From NCBI GenBank assembly GCA_005503215.1, contig SCNS01000012.1, positions 1-64,000 of the forward strand: a stretch of DNA of 64,000 nucleotides. Reading direction: 5' to 3'. This stretch comes from Sphingomonadaceae bacterium 3R27C6. GTDB taxonomy: Bacteria > Pseudomonadota > Alphaproteobacteria > Sphingomonadales > Sphingomonadaceae. Below the pieces are notes generated by a model. It saw nothing but the letters and a program-made list of their open reading frames with translations, ran no database searches and had not been told where the DNA came from. Shown one piece after another: positions 38,501-49,628 of the stretch (position 1 is its first letter; the number at the start of each line of letters is the position of its first letter). The translations under genes were made by a program, and so were the position numbers.

Positions 38501-41500
38501 GTCGACGTCGCCGGATCGCCGTCGCCGTCGGTGATCGTGTAGCTGAAGCCCGCATTCACCGCCGCGGCATTGCTCACCGGGTTCGGGTCGAACGTCCAAA
38601 CGCCTGCCGCAGTGAAGGTGTAGACCCCGTTCGCCGTGGTAATCGTCGTCGTGCCGACCGCATTGATCGCGGTGGTCGTCGCGCCGATCGTCACCGACGT
38701 CACGCTCGCGCCATCGGCGCCGCGCGTGTCGTTGGTCAGCAGGTTGCCGCCGACCGTTCCCGCGACATCCTCGGCTACGACGATGTCGGCGTCGGGCCGC
38801 GCCGTCGGGACGTCGTCGATGATGTTCACCGACAGCGTGCTGCTGGTCGTATCATTGTCGACGTCGGTCAGGGTGACGACAAAATTCTCGAACAGGCTGT
38901 TTTCGCCGGCGCCCGTCGCATGGGCCTCGGCGGCAGCGAGCGTGTAGCTATAGCTGATCTCGCCAGTTGCCGCGTTATAAGCCGTGATATTCAGCGTATT
39001 GCCGAGCGGGGTGGGAATCGTCGCCGGCGTGAACACACCATTGTTGATGACCTGCACGCCATGGATCGTGAGGTTCGCGACGCCGTCGGGTGCCGAGATA
39101 TTGAAGGTGCCGGTCTGGGTGAGCGATTCCTTCACCGTGTCGGACCCGGCAGGCAGGTCGTCCTCGTCGACCGAGACATCGCCGCCCTGCGCCTCGGGCA
39201 CCAGGTTGGTGATCGTCACGCCATCGTCGGTGCCGGTCAGCGTGACCGTCAGCGTCGCGGGGTCGCTGTCACCGTCCTTGTCGGTCAGCGTATAGGTGAA
39301 GATGTCGGTCAGCGTTGCCCCGGGGGCGAGCGCGTTGATCGCAATCTGGCCGGCGGCAGTCAGCGCATAAGTCTGCGTGCCGTCGCCGTTGATTGTGATC
39401 GTACCATAGGTGCCCGTCAGGCTGGTGAAGGTGCGGCTGCCGAAACCGTCGGCGCCGTCGGTGTCGTTGGTGTCGACGTCGAAGGTGACCGAGATCGGGC
39501 CGCCTTCGGTGAGGCCCGCCATATCGTCATTCGCCACCGGCGCATCGTCTTCGAATACCAGATTCTGGCCGATATTAGCGGTGGCGGTCGCCGCGTCGCC
39601 GTCGGCATCGGTAACCGTCGCGGTCAGCGTGATCAGATTGTCGGCCGACAGGCCCGTCGGCTGGTCGGGGCCGCTGTTCGGGGTGTGGACGACCGCGCGG
39701 CTCTGGTCGAGCGTGACGGTGCCGTTCGCCGCGACGCTGACCGTGAAGACCAGCTCGTTCGAGGTCTCGGTCCGGCCCTGGACCACGCCGCCGACGACGC
39801 TGAGCACGACCGCCTGGTTCGTCAGCGTGTCGACAAGACCCGTCGGTCCGGCCGTGATGCCGAGCGCATAGGTCGTCGAATTGATCGCCGCGGCGCCATC
39901 GGCGCCAAAGGTCGGGGTAAAGACCGAGGCAAAGCTGAACGGCGCGTCGGTGCCGAACGTCGATTCATCGACCGTCAGCACCGGCTGCGTGGTGTTCGCA
40001 ACCACCGTCGGCGCATCGTCGTCGAAGGTGATCCGGAGCGTGCCGGGCGCAGTCGATCCGTCGCTGTCGCTGACGGTGAAACCCAGCACCGCCGTGGCAT
40101 CATTCTCGTCGCCGCCCGGCGTGTGCAGGACATTATCGACCAGCGTCACTTTGTACGCACCCGTTGCCGGGTTGGTGACTTCGACGGTGAACAGCACGCC
40201 GCGCGGACCGGTGCCCGTCAGCGTGTTGGTGCCCGCGTTCCAGCCAAGCTGGACCGATTCCTGGCCGACAATGACGAACAGGCCGTTCATCGCGGCAAAG
40301 CTTACCGAACCCGGACCATCGCCACCGAAATCAAGGTTGAGCAGACCGCTGAAGGTCGCCTGGTCATTGTCGCCGTCGCTGTTCGGATCGGCCAGGTCGC
40401 CGGCCGTGCTGGCGGGATTGCCGCCGGCGAGCGCATCGTCGTCGACCGAAGCCTGCGTCTGGCCCGCGGTCGGGGCATTGGCGTCGGTGATCGTGAAGCC
40501 GATCGACGCGGTCGCGGTGTCGCTGTCACCATCGGTGACCGTGTAGGTCGCGGCGGCGCTACCGGCGCCGGTCACCGACGCGTCGGCGGTGAAGCTGTAG
40601 CTGCCGTCGGCCTTCACCTTGATCGTGCCGTGGCCGATATCGATGGCCTGCGAGAAGCTGTCGCCACCGAAAACCAGCGCCGTGCCGTTGATATGGGTGA
40701 CCGTCGCGCCGTCGGCGCCCTGCACGAAATCGAGCGTGCCGGTGACCGTCGCGCCCTCGGCGACATTCTGGTTCGCTTCGGGCGAGGCGGCGGGCACGTC
40801 GTCGGTGATACGGATGTCGATCGTCGCGCTGGCGGTCGACCCGTCGATGTCGGTGACGGTCACGCCGACGCTGTCGTTGCGATTGTCTTCACCCATCGCC
40901 GGATGATCGGTGCGATTATCGTTCAGCGTGTAGCTATAGGTGAACGTCCCGCCGATCACCGAACCGTCGGCGCCGGTCACCGGAGTGAAACCGGTGACAT
41001 TGAGTATGCCATAGGCGCTCGCAACCGACTGCGGCGCGAAGGTGCCGTTCGCGACGACGAGCGTCAGCGGCGCGCCGAGCGGCACGCCGTTAAAGCTGGT
41101 CAGCACCACATTGCCCATGCCGTCGGGGGTCGACACGGTGAAGCTGTCGCTGTCGGTCAGGCTGTCGGGCGTCGTGTCCGAACCCGCGGGTTCGCCGGGA
41201 CGCACCGGCAGATCGTCTTCGTCGACGAACAGTTCGGCGCCCGCAGCGTCGAGGCCGGTGATCGTGACGCCGTCGTTGGCTCCATTGATCGTGATCGTCA
41301 GCGTCGTCGTCGCCGGATCGCCGTCGCCGTCGGTGATCGTATAGGTGAAGATCTCGGTCAGCGTCTGACCGGCCGAAAGGCCCTGCACCGGCTGCGCCGC
41401 ATTGTTGAGGACATAGCTATAGCTGCCGTCGGCGTTCAGCGTCAGCGTGCCATAGGCGCCCGCCAGCCCCGCGCCCACGGCGCCGACCGTTGCACCGAAG

Positions 41501-44500
41501 CTCACGCCCGTGACGGTCGCGCCGTCGGCGCCCCTGACGTCCGCATCACCATCGGTCGCATTGCCGTCGGTGCCGCCCGTGCCGGTCAGCACATTGCCGT
41601 CGGCGGTCGACGGACCATCCTCGGTCACGCTGTCGACGTCGGGATCGGCGGTGGGGACATCGTCGGTGACCTGCACGGTGACGACGCCCGTTGCTGCGTC
41701 ACCATCGGTATCGGTCGCCTGCACCGTGACGGTGCCGAGCGCCTGCGTCTGTGCCGCCATCGCCAGCGCGTGGGGCAGATTGTCGGCGAGCGTGACGGTG
41801 ACCGTCGCGAGCCCGAAGGTGCCGGGCGCGATCGACGCGGGTGCCGTCAGGCTGATCGTGATCGCGGCGGGACCACCGGATGTCAGCGAACCGATGATCG
41901 TCTGCCCGCCAGGCGCCATCGACCAGAAAATATCGGTGCCCGCCCCGTCGAGATTGGCGACAAGCCCGGCGACGCCGGTGAAGGCGAAACCCGACAGCGC
42001 GTCCGAGCCCGCGCCAAAAAAGAGGTCGCCGCTGCTGACTTCGGCGCCGCTCGCCGAATTGCTGCCGTCCATCAGCGCGGCTTCGTTGACCGTCAGCGTG
42101 ATCGGCGAAACATTCTTCGGGTTCGCGCCGTCTGTGATTGCGATCGTCAGGCTGTCCGAGGTCGGATCGCCGTCGCGGTCAACCGCCGACAGGGTGAAGC
42201 TGGCGGACGGATTCGCGGCGTTGTTCTGGTTGCCCACAGCGGCAAAGCTGAAGGTGCCGTTGGCGTTGACCGTCAGCGTGCCCGTCGGCTGGGTGATCGA
42301 AACGCTGCTTCCGGGTGCGAGCGAGAGCGTCGCGCTGCCGCTGCCGAAGCTGACGTTGACCGACGAGACGCCGTCGGCGCCGCGGTCGAGCGTCCACGTG
42401 CCGGCCGCGGTCGCGCCCTCGACGACGGTCGTCGGCGTATCCGAAAGGTTGAGCGTCGGCAGGTCGTCGACGATCGTGACACCGAACGCGCCCGACGCGG
42501 TGGTGCCGTCATTGTCGGTGACGGTGAAGCCGATCCCCGCGAGGAAATCGCTATCCTCGCTGCCCGGAACCGCCTGGTCGATCGCCTGCGACAGGGTGAC
42601 CGTATAACCGTAGGTGACCTGGGTCGCGCCGGGGCCCGCAGTCGGGGTCGTCAGGCTGATGCGGATCACGTCATTGCCGCCGACCGAACCGACAAGGTCA
42701 TTGCCGACCTTGTCGAAGGTCACCGACACGCCGCCGACGGTCAGCTGCGTGTCGAGCGCGGCGCTGTCACCCAGGACGAGCGAGCCCGCGAGCGTCGCCG
42801 GCACGTCGCTGCCGAAATCGACGGTGATCGTGCCGTTGGCGCTCGCGCTGCCGGTCGAGGTCACCTCGCCGGACAGGCCGTTGTCGGCATTGGCGCCCGC
42901 GAGGCCGTCCTCGTCGACGGTGACATCGGCGGTCTTGCCGATCTGCGGCGCCGAATCGGCGACGAGCGTGATCGTCGCGGTGGCGACGTCGGTGTCGCCG
43001 TCGCCATCGGTGATCCGATACTGGAAGCTGACGCTCCCGGTTTCCTGCGCACCGGGCGTGTAGGTGAAGCTGCCGTCGCCATTGTTGACCAGCGTGCCGG
43101 TGCCGGTGAGCGAGCCGGCGACGAGCTGGACCGCCGAAGGCTGGACGCTGTCGGCGTCCTGGACGTCGTTGGCGAGCACATTGATCGTCACCGGGGCATT
43201 TTCGACCGCCTGCGTCGTCCCGTCGTCGGCCGCGTCCGGAACGTCGTCGATGATCCGAACGTCGAGGCTGGCGTTGGCGGTCGATCCGTCGCTGTCGGTC
43301 ACGACAACGGCGAAACTGTCGCCGACGAAGTCCTCGCCCTGGCTGCTATGCGTCAGCGTGTTGTCCGAAAGGACATAGTTATAGGTGAAGGTCCCGCCGA
43401 TCACCGAGCCGTCGGCGCCGATCACCGGCGTGAAACCCGTGATGTTGACGGTTCCAAGCGGGCTCGTCGCGGTGCCCGCGGTGAACACGCCGTTTGTCAC
43501 GACCTGCGTGCCGCCGATCGTTACATTGCCCAGCCCGTCGGGGGTCGAAACGGTGAAATTGTTCGTCTGCGTCAGCGCCGCCGCATTGGGCGACGAACCG
43601 TCGGACAGGTCGTCCTCGTTGACGATAACCTCGGCGCCTTCGGCGTTCAGGCCATTGATTGTAACGCCATCGTCGGCGCCGTTGATCGTGATTGTCAGCG
43701 TCGCGGTCGCGGTGTCGCCATCGCCGTCGGTGATCGTGTAGGTGAAGGTCTCGGTCAGCGTTTCTCCCGCCGAAAGGCCCTGCACCGGCTGCGCCTGGTT
43801 GTTCAGCACATAGCGATAGCTGCCATCGGCGTTCAACGTCAGCGAGCCATAGGCGCCGGCAAAGGCCTCGCCCAGCGCGCCGCCGGCGACGGCCGTGACC
43901 GTCGCACCATCGGCGCCTTGAGTGTCGGCGACCCCGTCGGTCGCATTGGCGTCGCCGCCACCCAAGCCCGTCAAAACATTGCCGTCGGCAGCCGGCAGAT
44001 TGTCGCCGTTTCCGCTATCCTCGGTCACGCTATCGACATCGTCGCGCGCGGTCGGAACATCGTCCATGATGCGCACATCGATGCTGTCGGTGCCGGTCGA
44101 CCCGTCGCTGTCGGTGACGACCACCGCAAAGCTGTCGGTGACATTGTCCTCACCCTGCGCGCCGTGGGTCAACGTGTTGTCGCCCAGCACATAATTATAG
44201 GTGAAAGTGCCGCCGATCACCGACCCGTCGGCGCCCAGGACGGGCGTGAAGCCGGTGATGTTGACGACCCCGAGCGGGCTCGTCGCGGTGCCCGCGGTGA
44301 ACACGCCGTTCGTCACCACCTGCGTCCCGCCGATCGTCACATTGCCCAGCCCGTCGGGGGTCGAGATCGAGAGGCTGCCAGCCTGCGTGAGCGCCGCCGC
44401 GTCGGGCGACGATCCGTCGGCCAGATCATCCTCATCAACGGTCAGGTCGCCGCCTTCGGAATTGATGCCATTGATCGTGACGCCGTCGTCGGCGCCATTG

Positions 44501-46575
44501 ATTATGATCGTAAGCGTCGTCGTCGACGTGTCGCCGTCGCCGTCGGTGATCGTGTAGGTGAAAGTCTCGGTCAGCGTCTGCCCGGCCGCGAGGCCCTGCA
44601 CCGCCTGTGCCGCATTGTTGAGGGCGTAGCTGTAGCTGCCGTCGCTGTTCAGCGTCAGCGCACCATAGGCGCCGGCCAGCGGTTCGCCCACCGCGCCGCC
44701 CGCGACCGCGGTCACGGCCGCGCCGTCGGCGCCCTGCACGTCGCCGACGCCGTCGGTGCCATTGGCGTCTTCGCCGCCGCTGCCGGTCAGCACATTGCCA
44801 TCGGCCACCGTCGGGCCGTCCTCGGTCACGCTGTCGCTGTCGGCGCGCGCGGTCGGGGTGTCGTCGACGATATCGATGTCGAGCGTATCCGTCGCGGCGT
44901 CGCCGTCGGCGTCGGTGATGACGAGGGCGAAACTCACCGTCGTGCCGTCGCCGTCGAGCGTGTTGTCGATCAACGTATAGGCATAGGTGATCGAGCCCTC
45001 GCCCGTCGCGGCGTTGAAACTATAGCCGGTGACGACAAGCGTCCCCGTCGCGTCGCTGGAAATCGTCTGCGGCAGCGATCCGGGGGTCACGGTCACGCCG
45101 CCGATCGACACGCTGCCGACGCCGTCGACCGCGGTGAAAGTGATCGTGCCGCTGGTCGAGGCGCCGCCGCCGGCAAAGGCCGAACCGGGGGTTTCGCCTT
45201 CGCGCGGGCCGAGGTCGGCCTCATATACGACCGTACCGCCATCACCCTCGCCGTCGCCTGGGACGAAGGTGATGACGGTCGGCGCGTCGGCGATACTGAT
45301 GGTAAGGGTCGCCGTCGATGTATCGCCGTCACCGTCGGTAATCTGATAGCTGAAGACGTCGTTGACGCCGCCGGGGGTGCCCGGATTCCGGACATAGGTG
45401 TAGCCGCCCTGCGCGTTGATCGTCAGCGTGCCATATTGGCCCTGCACCGTGCCCGGCGCCGAAAAGCCGCCTTCGCCGCTCGCACCGCGGATCCCGGTCA
45501 GGCTCGCGCCGTCGGCGCCCGGCGTGTCGGCACCCGCCGCCCCGCTGGTCGTGCCCGTTCCGGTCAGGACATTGCCCGTCTTGGGCGCAAAGCTGCCCGC
45601 GGCGACCCGGTCGGTGTCGCCCCGCGCGGTCGGCACGTCGTCGACGACCGAGACGGTCAGCGTCGCGGTCGCGGTGTCGCCGTCATTGTCGGTGACGACG
45701 ACGGTCAACGCGTCGGTCGGATTGGCGTTCGCATTGGTGTTGTCGGTCAGCGTGTAGCTGTATCCGACATTGCCCGGCGTCAGGCTGGTGATCGTCAACT
45801 GCCCGAGCGGCGTGGTGATGACCTGGCCGACGGTGGTGATCGCGGTGCCGTTGATCGTGATCGAATCGAGGCCGTCGCCGGCATCATAGACGATCGAACC
45901 CGTCGTGGTTTCGCTGTTCGCGGCGCTGTTGCTGCCCGCGGGCTCGTTGCCGCGCACCGGAAGCCCGGCTTCGTTGACGCTGGCGGTTGCGGCGGTCAGC
46001 CCCGCGGGCTGATCGGGCGTGACGATCAGAATCGTCGGTTCCTCGTCGGAAACGGCCGGCAGCAGTTCGCGGTCTTCGGGCTGCGGAAACGCCAGCTGCG
46101 TATAAGGCAGCAGGTCGCCGAGCGCATAAGCATCCTGGATCGGGCCTTCGGGATCGGCGAAATTGCCGCCCGAGCTGCGGACACCGGCTTCGGGGTTCAG
46201 CTCGCCCAGATTCTCCAGCAACTGCGCCACCGTGCTCGCCGGCACCGTATCGCCATCGACGACGATCGACGGAACATCGACCGCGCCGCCGGGAATGATG
46301 AACACCTGGCCGTTCGGCAGGGTGATGACCAGATCGGTGCCCGAAATCGTGATATCGTCGATCGACGCGCCCGCGGGCAGGACGACGCGGCCGCTTGCGT
46401 CGGGAACGAGGATCGCCTGGATCGCCAGCGGTATGATCGACGCGGCGGCGGTGACGTTCGCGGCGGCGGCAAGAAATTCGCCGCCCGGTGCGGCCCGGCT
46501 CGACTGCTCGTTCGATGCGCCGTCGCGCGCGGGACCGGTGATTCCATTCCGCGCCGGATTGTCGAAAGCATCCAT
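32515..46575 (-). CDS. Giant repeat-rich RTX adhesin with von Willebrand A domain
   Basis: This 4,686-residue protein is first in the secretion operon; GAGGGA precedes the ATG at 46575. Residues 1-170 resemble the retention or prefix domain of BapA/LapA-type adhesins ([20 protein letters not shown]), with [13 protein letters not shown] at 35-46. Residues 170 to about 3,450 are VCBS/T1SS-143/DUF5801-like repeats with motifs such as [13 protein letters not shown] and [10 protein letters not shown] vWA domain around 3,525-3,760 has a complete MIDAS (DSSGS at 3,535, GGTN, VSDG). RTX nonapeptides follow ([17 protein letters not shown], about 3,840-3,890), then four EF-hand-like calcium loops (about 4,280-4,400) and an acidic C-terminal secretion region. 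It is surface-bound and secreted by the downstream type I system. Confidence 0.93.
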   Translation of the reverse strand: MDAFDNPARNGITGPARDGASNEQSSRAAPGGEFLAAAANVTAAASIIPLAIQAILVPDASGRVVLPAGASIDDITISGTDLVITLPNGQVFIIPGGAVDVPSIVVDGDTVPASTVAQLLENLGELNPEAGVRSSGGNFADPEGPIQDAYALGDLLPYTQLAFPQPEDRELLPAVSDEEPTILIVTPDQPAGLTAATASVNEAGLPVRGNEPAGSNSAANSETTTGSIVYDAGDGLDSITINGTAITTVGQVITTPLGQLTITSLTPGNVGYSYTLTDNTNANANPTDALTVVVTDNDGDTATATLTVSVVDDVPTARGDTDRVAAGSFAPKTGNVLTGTGTTSGAAGADTPGADGASLTGIRGASGEGGFSAPGTVQGQYGTLTINAQGGYTYVRNPGTPGGVNDVFSYQITDGDGDTSTATLTISIADAPTVITFVPGDGEGDGGTVVYEADLGPREGETPGSAFAGGGASTSGTITFTAVDGVGSVSIGGVTVTPGSLPQTISSDATGTLVVTGYSFNAATGEGSITYAYTLIDNTLDGDGTTVSFALVITDADGDAATDTLDIDIVDDTPTARADSDSVTEDGPTVADGNVLTGSGGEDANGTDGVGDVQGADGAAVTAVAGGAVGEPLAGAYGALTLNSDGSYSYALNNAAQAVQGLAAGQTLTETFTYTITDGDGDTSTTTLTIIINGADDGVTINGINSEGGDLTVDEDDLADGSSPDAAALTQAGSLSISTPDGLGNVTIGGTQVVTNGVFTAGTATSPLGVVNITGFTPVLGADGSVIGGTFTYNYVLGDNTLTHGAQGEDNVTDSFAVVVTDSDGSTGTDSIDVRIMDDVPTARDDVDSVTEDSGNGDNLPAADGNVLTGLGGGDANATDGVADTQGADGATVTAVAGGALGEAFAGAYGSLTLNADGSYRYVLNNQAQPVQGLSAGETLTETFTYTITDGDGDTATATLTITINGADDGVTINGLNAEGAEVIVNEDDLSDGSSPNAAALTQTNNFTVSTPDGLGNVTIGGTQVVTNGVFTAGTATSPLGTVNITGFTPVIGADGSVIGGTFTYNYVLSDNTLTHSSQGEDFVGDSFAVVVTDSDGSTANASLDVRIIDDVPDAADDGTTQAVENAPVTINVLANDVQDADSVQPSAVQLVAGSLTGTGTLVNNGDGSFTYTPGAQETGSVSFQYRITDGDGDTDVATATITLVADSAPQIGKTADVTVDEDGLAGANADNGLSGEVTSTGSASANGTITVDFGSDVPATLAGSLVLGDSAALDTQLTVGGVSVTFDKVGNDLVGSVGGNDVIRISLTTPTAGPGATQVTYGYTVTLSQAIDQAVPGSEDSDFLAGIGFTVTDNDGTTASGAFGVTIVDDLPTLNLSDTPTTVVEGATAAGTWTLDRGADGVSSVNVSFGSGSATLSLAPGSSVSITQPTGTLTVNANGTFSFAAVGNQNNAANPSASFTLSAVDRDGDPTSDSLTIAITDGANPKNVSPITLTVNEAALMDGSNSASGAEVSSGDLFFGAGSDALSGFAFTGVAGLVANLDGAGTDIFWSMAPGGQTIIGSLTSGGPAAITISLTAPASIAPGTFGLATVTVTLADNLPHALAMAAQTQALGTVTVQATDTDGDAATGVVTVQVTDDVPTADPDVDSVTEDGPSTADGNVLTGTGGTDGNATDGDADVRGADGATVTGVSFGATVGAVGAGLAGAYGTLTLNADGSYSYVLNNAAQPVQGLSAGQTLTEIFTYTITDGDGDPATTTLTITINGANDGVTITGLDAAGAELFVDEDDLPVRPGEPAGSDTTPDSLTDSDSFTVSTPDGMGNVVLTSFNGVPLGAPLTLVVANGTFAPQSVASAYGILNVTGFTPVTGADGSVIGGTFTYSYTLNDNRTDHPAMGEDNRNDSVGVTVTDIDGSTASATIDIRITDDVPAASPEANQNVAEGATVTGTLDFVQGADGATVTHINGTALVFGGDSFSQAIDIGHGTIKVKADGSYSFTADASVTGAGSAAATYTVTDGDSDTATASIGFTITDANAPTAGQTQASVDDDALAGGNPASTAGDLADPNSDGDNDQATFSGLLNLDFGGDGPGSVSFAAMNGLFVIVGQESVQLGWNAGTNTLTGTGPRGVLFTVEVTNPATGAYKVTLVDNVLHTPGGDENDATAVLGFTVSDSDGSTAPGTLRITFDDDAPTVVANTTQPVLTVDESTFGTDAPFSFASVFTPTFGADGAAAINSTTYALGITAGPTGLVDTLTNQAVVLSVVGGVVQGRTETSNELVFTVSVAANGTVTLDQSRAVVHTPNSGPDQPTGLSADNLITLTATVTDADGDAATATANIGQNLVFEDDAPVANDDMAGLTEGGPISVTFDVDTNDTDGADGFGSRTFTSLTGTYGTITINGDGTQTYALTAAGQIAINALAPGATLTDIFTYTLTDKDGDSDPATLTVTLTGTDDGVTITNLVPEAQGGDVSVDEDDLPAGSDTVKESLTQTGTFNISAPDGVANLTIHGVQVINNGVFTPATIPTPLGNTLNITAYNAATGEISYSYTLAAAEAHATGAGENSLFENFVVTLTDVDNDTTSSTLSVNIIDDVPTARPDADIVVAEDVAGTVGGNLLTNDTRGADGASVTSVTIGATTTAINAVGTTTITTANGVYTFTAAGVWTFDPNPVSNAAAVNAGFSYTITDGDGDPATSTQAISLTDGANPIGGGSITLALDDQNLADGSTSANPDFTSGSLVFTPGSDAIASIVFASSVAGLGGGLTWLRVSDTQITGSDGARLVVTLDLVRVGNNASVTATLNDNYDDHPTINVDDLVNLGSVGVVATDSDGDTANGTVNVTVSDDLPTARPDTDAVSEDTATVATGNVLTGVGTTNAPGSADTLGADGAAVTGVAAGASPTPVTGNVGSVVNGTYGTLTLGAGGGYTYTLNNGNATVQALGAGETLLETFTYTITDGDNDQSTTTLKITINGSNDLPTIGAAATAVSDEGLPGGFPDTTGTVDTTNLTVRNGTITATDLDGDALTFSLGAPATALFSGGQPIVWDTTNPQLLLGKVGANTIISVSINNSGNFTVTLSRPIDHPNTTVEDALSLVVPVSVNDGTTTVTNATALTIGLEDDSPIAIAPLSAALINAPGSSVYQSLDTDNDVDNNYGGDGPGSVIFTAATIAALQAQNLTAGGLALNYVISAGGTVLTAEKPNGDDVFIIRLQPAGHADQYQVQMIQKLDSTQTVDFNGAGYDFVGGNTSWIGFVKPGDNNSSDVLITPMTSGVDGGTMNANASSTGVSGGNSVGSGEAVRVDFVIDLTGNPANGDYATLANQTHAFDSHYNANGASALFTNINSSSSVRLVARDDNDTDNDVGDGVKDTITKVAISFNNATLSVTANGTYNVGGQNFTVTFVNGEATVAGVVANTVIAGFTADGYNSIEFHHAGGDTFKIGDFGAVVQTENPVNFIVPVTIVDGDGDTAQASLAITTASPLLVIGSATGDVAGEPTDHVVANPQGPADGAVQGGAFDDTLVGDPGSVTITEGQQANIVLVLDSSGSMTTQIPFGNSTISRQQALEDGVQALIDSLAASGAKDIRITIIDFDADGDNLGTFDLIVNGVVQTQEVDDAKQAVEDMSAGGGTNYEDGLQDALSWINGGNGIVGADINKVVFVSDGLPTLWNTGGNGSDSDATNVQNAMDQVLGTDGSNEPQQILATGYSIDSIGINVNATLLARLSDVEDGVASGGTGSATNATSAEELAAVLQVLGGSTDLAAAANDTINGGAGGDVIFGDVLFTDTLATQLGVSLPAGSGWAVFQTLEGRANLESIDPGLNGGDWNRQDTIAYIRANYAALAKESGRTGGNDTIDAGTGNDIVFGQEGNDIINGGDGDDLISGGTGSDTLTGGIGNDIFWLANGEFGATETINGGANNDTILLTNATTVNFATGTVSGIETLTGSSGIDTVSMSAAQWASFGAIDLAAGADVLNVTFSGAVNISAAGTPVVSNVETSNLTGSSGADTLTLTGAQLDAIIQAAGTIDLAGGSTDTIALTSTSADLTGLADGRLVNVETVSASGAATGVTINLGAQTETMTITGSASGDALTASTGNNSVVSAGAGADTVTINAAALTTRAWSVDLGSGDGAADKVVFSHTALGFGDNTVATVSNFSTTNDRIAVSMGGISRTDGSFVTVTAAQTTIGAGVEVIALVNSAWVTGSLGNDGDGSTIEGFIQSATDGIPAGTYTFIVYSGTGGSANAGIYSVSITDSTNPGQGGMAVEHIMTINGVGYGNLSATNFVGTADPIILDLGGDGYAFGATAAFDINADGAADRVTWNSSNDGILAVDLDGNGKIDSGTEIFTPSFGGGNFASGVAALASLDGNGDGVIDAADAAFANLLIWQDANADGVSDAGELSSLADRGIASIATGATPTDEQVDGQAVTARGGFTREDGTSGDYIEVQLDTQLGARAPAREAEDVQRAAGNQALTSSLVAASLIVGIQGAQPDNGASPIVAAKDEPGIEQADGGVTAATVDASAGETPSSAASDGLAETPETAAPDTSTLHSDDASPAAIDGAEDSGWRSEPADHADADSSDSLADMIADRGSFDPGVMDGLLSLAAVPADTVVAGSDAAAHDPAAAAVLAEVLASGASTVDQLIHAVTGGAEPLHIAAGETPAFDLAQFLDQQIAPDVAFPTSQPLAADLHQMAAA
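43235..44870 (-). repeat. 816-bp tandem repeat pair in the adhesin gene
   Basis: Two adjacent units are nearly identical over 272 codons. For example, CCCAGCCCGTCGGGGGTCGA occurs at 43529 and again at 44345, exactly 816 bases apart. Each unit encodes one VCBS-like half (TEDG to [15 protein letters not shown]) and one T1SS-143-like half (EDDL to DVRI). A more diverged copy of the same double module lies around 40.8-41.7 kb, and a partial one around 37.7-38.1 kb. Such repeats allow expansion or contraction by recombination and can break short-read assemblies. Unit borders are approximate. Confidence 0.85.
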
Positions 46576-47067
46576 GTCAATTTCCCTCGAACGCACCTCG
46601 CCCTGCCGCAAAAACGGCACAGCAAAATTTCCACCAATGTCAGTGCGACCCACTGTCCGAGCGACTCGGACCTTCCCCACCCATTAGGAAACATGGATTC
46701 CCGGGACTCCGCAAGCGCGTTAACACATTTTTAGCAATCGCTAAATTTGGCTGAACGGCCGATCGTTCTTCCGCGGCGTGAAGAATAAAATACAACGTAT
46801 ATTCAATATGATAATCTGGCCGCCTTTTCAGGATCGCCCGCCGCGAAAGGCGTGCCGGCGTCCCAATTAGAGCCACAAATTAACACGGCTCGTCGCATGC
46901 AGCGCGCCGTCGAGGCAGCGAATCAGCCAGGCGCTCCGCGCGGCGTTAAGTGGGTCCGACCCGATCTTAGCGAGGCCAATTGCGCTCGACTGGCGCGGCC
47001 GAGAACCGCGGCGAAAATGCAATATTAAGGGTTGCCGGGCGATAAGGGATCACCAAAGGAGACGTTG
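46576..47067. other. Divergent control region between the adhesin and PilZ genes
   Basis: No credible gene is present in these 492 bases. The stretch from about 46720 to 46830 is distinctly AT-richer than its surroundings (TATATTCAATATGATAAT) and contains the TTTAGC/GCTAAA palindrome, so it is the likely promoter of the adhesin operon. The right end has GCAATATTAAGGG before the PilZ gene. No standard -35/-10 pair is convincing on either strand. Confidence 0.6.
46730..46745. promoter_or_regulatory. TTTAGC-N4-GCTAAA palindrome before adhesin operon
   Basis: Perfect 6-base arms are separated by AATC. The element is 155 bases upstream of the adhesin start in the AT-rich part of the intergenic region. 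Size and symmetry fit a dimeric repressor or activator site; no cognate regulator is in the neighbourhood. Confidence 0.4.
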
Positions 47068-47562
47068 GTGAGATCCTTGCTGGCGCACATCGCGAACCCC
47101 GTCGAAACGACCGATCGCAGGCGAACGAGCCGCCGCACCCTCCGGCTCGATGTCGCGGCGCGCACGGCCACGGCCGAATCCGCGGTGATCATCCGCAACC
47201 TGTCGCGGACCGGCCTGCTGATCGAAACCGGAGCGGGCTTTTCCATCGGCGAGACCTTCCTGCTGGTCTTGCCGGAACTCGGCGCCGCCCCCGCGCGCGT
47301 CGTTCGCCACGACGGCAGGCTCTTCGGCTGCGAGTTTCTGACGCCCGTCCCCGCGAGCGCGATCAGCGCGGCGCTGCTCAAAGCAGCCCCCGACGAGGAA
47401 GCGGACGATATGGCCGATGCGGCGAGCGCGAGCGATGCCAACGAACTTTATGCGCGGCGGCCGTCGAGCGCGATCCTGTTCACGGCGCTGACCGCTTTGT
47501 TCACGGCCGTGGCTCTTCTCTTCGTCTTTGCCCTCGTGTCGCTGAACTTCTCGGCGGGCTGA
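47068..47562 (+). CDS. PilZ-domain protein with C-terminal membrane anchor
   Basis: The GTG at 47068 lies six bases after AAAGGAG and gives 164 residues. The PilZ c-di-GMP-binding signature is present: an Arg cluster (RRRTSRRTLRL) followed by NLSRTG, which fits (D/N)xSxxG. The domain ends near residue 105, and after an acidic linker the protein ends in a hydrophobic helix (ILFTALTALFTAVALLFVFAL). PilZ proteins of this small size are usually soluble, so the anchor is unusual. It is divergent from the giant adhesin operon and may couple c-di-GMP to adhesin display or secretion; that link is inference. Confidence 0.82.
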   Translation: MRSLLAHIANPVETTDRRRTSRRTLRLDVAARTATAESAVIIRNLSRTGLLIETGAGFSIGETFLLVLPELGAAPARVVRHDGRLFGCEFLTPVPASAISAALLKAAPDEEADDMADAASASDANELYARRPSSAILFTALTALFTAVALLFVFALVSLNFSAG

Positions 47563-47608
47563 GCCCCGGGCAACTGCTCGGCGCGCGCAAGTCAATTTGG
47601 CGGACGGA

Positions 47609-48460
47609 TCAGCGACCCGACCCTCGATATTGCGCATTGTCCACCTGTTCCATCCACGTCACCGATTGCCCGTCCCGTGCCTCGGCGATCGCCACATGAA
47701 CCATGCTGTCAGTTGCGCTTGCACCATGCCAATGCTTGACGCCCGGCGGGATCCAGACGAGGTCGCCAATGCCGATCGGCTGCACGGGGCCGCCCCAATG
47801 CTGGACCAGCCCGCGGCCCTCGGTCACAATCAGCGTTTGACCGAGCGGGTGACTGTGCCAGGCGGTCCGGGCTCCCGGCTCGAAGGTCACGATGCCGCCG
47901 CCGGTGCGCGCGGGCAGCGGGCGCTGGAAGCGCATGTCGACCCGGACGGCGCCGGTAAAATTGGCGGCGCCGGCTACCGACGGCTGCGAGCCAGCCTTGG
48001 TCACGACGACGGCGTCATCCGTGGATGGCGCGGGCTTTCCATTCTGCGCGTCATTCTCGGCGAAGACCTCGCGTGCGACGCCAACCGCGGCGATTGCGTT
48101 GGGCCAGCCCGAATAGAAGGCAAGCTGCGTGATCGTCTCGACCAGTTCCGCCTCGGCGACCCCGTTCTGGCGCGCGAGCCGCATATGCGAACGAAGCTGT
48201 TCGGGGCGGTTGAGCGCGATCAGCGCCGCGACGGTGATCAGGCTGCGGTCGCGCTTCGCCAGGCCGGGCCGCTCCCACACATCGCCGAAGAGGACATCGT
48301 CGGTGAGTTCGGCGAGCTTGGGCGCGATGTCACCCATGAGCTGCTGGGCACGCGATTGTCCAGTTTCCATCGAAGAAGCCTCCTGTGACTGCGCCTGAGC
48401 GGGAACGATAGCCACGCCGAGCAGCAGCACCGCCATCGATGCGATTTTAACGATGTTCAT
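47609..48460 (-). CDS. Exported carboxymuconolactone decarboxylase/cupin fusion protein
   Basis: The ATG at 48460 follows AAGGA and gives a 283-residue precursor with a signal peptide ([19 protein letters not shown]). The first domain (about 40-130) is AhpD/carboxymuconolactone-decarboxylase-like ([27 protein letters not shown]). The second (about 165-270) is a cupin with [18 protein letters not shown] and HWHG, which supply the metal-binding His residues. Cys of the AhpD catalytic pair is not visible. It is third in the operon with two alpha/beta hydrolases and probably acts in the periplasm on a small molecule. Substrate unknown. Confidence 0.85.
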   Translation of the reverse strand: MNIVKIASMAVLLLGVAIVPAQAQSQEASSMETGQSRAQQLMGDIAPKLAELTDDVLFGDVWERPGLAKRDRSLITVAALIALNRPEQLRSHMRLARQNGVAEAELVETITQLAFYSGWPNAIAAVGVAREVFAENDAQNGKPAPSTDDAVVVTKAGSQPSVAGAANFTGAVRVDMRFQRPLPARTGGGIVTFEPGARTAWHSHPLGQTLIVTEGRGLVQHWGGPVQPIGIGDLVWIPPGVKHWHGASATDSMVHVAIAEARDGQSVTWMEQVDNAQYRGSGR

Positions 48461-48508
48461 GATCAATTCCTTGGAGTGGCGGGCGAGGCAGACCGGCGAA
48501 CTGCCGAC

Positions 48509-49606
48509 CTACAGCGTCCGCGCGAAGAATGGCGACAGCTTGGCCATCGCGGCGTCGACATATTCGGGAACCCAATAGGTCTCGATGTGCGTGGCGCCTT
48601 CGATCCTGAACAACGCCTTGTCGCTCGCCCCTCTGGCCTTCGAGAAGGCCTCCTCGGTCATGTAGAGGCTGTCGGCCTTGCTGCCCGCAATCATCAGCAA
48701 CGGCTGGTCGATCAGGTCGATCTGATCGGTGGCATCCCAGCGCATCAGGTCGAGCAGGCCGCTCATCGTATATTTGAAGGTCGAATTCGGGTGCGCGTGG
48801 GTCCGCCAGTAATATTCGTAACCCTGCCGGTACATTTCGAACGGCAGCGCCGCGATCTGCGCGTCGGTCATGTCGGCATCGCCGGCATAAAGGATTTCTC
48901 CCCTTGCCATCTCTTGGGCACGCGCGGCCGAAGCCCGCCGCAACCGCTCCCCGATCGTATCGAGCTGCGAGTCCGCGAAGCCGTTGCGGCGCACCCGGCC
49001 AGAGTTGAACATGCTCAGCGTCGCGACCGATTTGAAGCGCTTGTCGGTTTTTGCCGCGGACAGCGAGTATCCGCCGCCACCGCAAATGCCGAACAGGCCC
49101 AGCCGCGCGGCATCGACGCCCGGATAATGCGTGATGAAATCCGCCATGCCGTGGATGTCCTCGATGCGGTATTGGGGCTTGTCGACGCTCCGCGGCTGGC
49201 CACCACTTCCGCCCTGATAAGCGGCATCCGCGGTGATCGCGACATAGCCCTGTTCGGCGAGACGCTGCGCATAGAGACCCGCGACCTGTTCCTTCACCCC
49301 GCCGTTCGGATGCGCGAGAATGATGGCAGGATAGGCCTTTGCCGGATCATAATTTGCCGGCGTGTAGACGTTCGCGACGATGTCGAGACTGTTCAGCCTG
49401 TATTGGACCGGGTGGATATTGGCCTTACCCGCCACGTTCTGCGTGATCGCGCCGCGATAGACGAGCCCCAGCGGGTTCCGGTTGGTGTTGGCGGCGGAAG
49501 GGGTAGCACTGGCCATTGCGGTTGCTCCTGACATTGCGCCCGAGAATAGGAGCGCGGTTGCGCCGAGGAACGCGCGCCTCTGGGTGTCGATGGGTCGGTC
49601 GGTCAT
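48509..49606 (-). CDS. Tat-exported alpha/beta hydrolase, dienelactone-hydrolase-like
   Basis: The ATG at 49606 opens a 365-residue precursor with a twin-arginine motif (TQRRAFLGATALLFSG). The alpha/beta hydrolase core has ILAHPNGGVKEQ for the oxyanion region, the nucleophile elbow GLFGICGGGGYS, an acid in IAGSKADSL and a His in EGATHIETYW. The elbow has Cys where most esterases have Ser, as in dienelactone hydrolase. It starts 22 bases after the upstream hydrolase gene and ends 48 bases before the carboxymuconolactone decarboxylase/cupin gene. An exported esterase or lactonase role is likely. Confidence 0.83.
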   Translation of the reverse strand: MTDRPIDTQRRAFLGATALLFSGAMSGATAMASATPSAANTNRNPLGLVYRGAITQNVAGKANIHPVQYRLNSLDIVANVYTPANYDPAKAYPAIILAHPNGGVKEQVAGLYAQRLAEQGYVAITADAAYQGGSGGQPRSVDKPQYRIEDIHGMADFITHYPGVDAARLGLFGICGGGGYSLSAAKTDKRFKSVATLSMFNSGRVRRNGFADSQLDTIGERLRRASAARAQEMARGEILYAGDADMTDAQIAALPFEMYRQGYEYYWRTHAHPNSTFKYTMSGLLDLMRWDATDQIDLIDQPLLMIAGSKADSLYMTEEAFSKARGASDKALFRIEGATHIETYWVPEYVDAAMAKLSPFFARTL

Positions 49607-49628
49607 TCGAAATCCAATCCTGATGCGG

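Noticed and set aside
32515-46575. Regularly spaced repeats that might suggest a CRISPR array
   Set aside because: The repeats are hundreds of bases long, in frame, diverged and protein-coding. No short identical repeats with unique spacers are present.
36940-46734. A 9.8-kb open frame (3,264 codons) on the plus strand, antisense to the giant adhesin
   Set aside because: It is the mirror of a repetitive, Asp/Gly/Thr-rich, high-GC gene in which stop codons are avoided on the opposite strand. The translation is Arg-, Asp- and Val-rich without domains and has no ribosome site.
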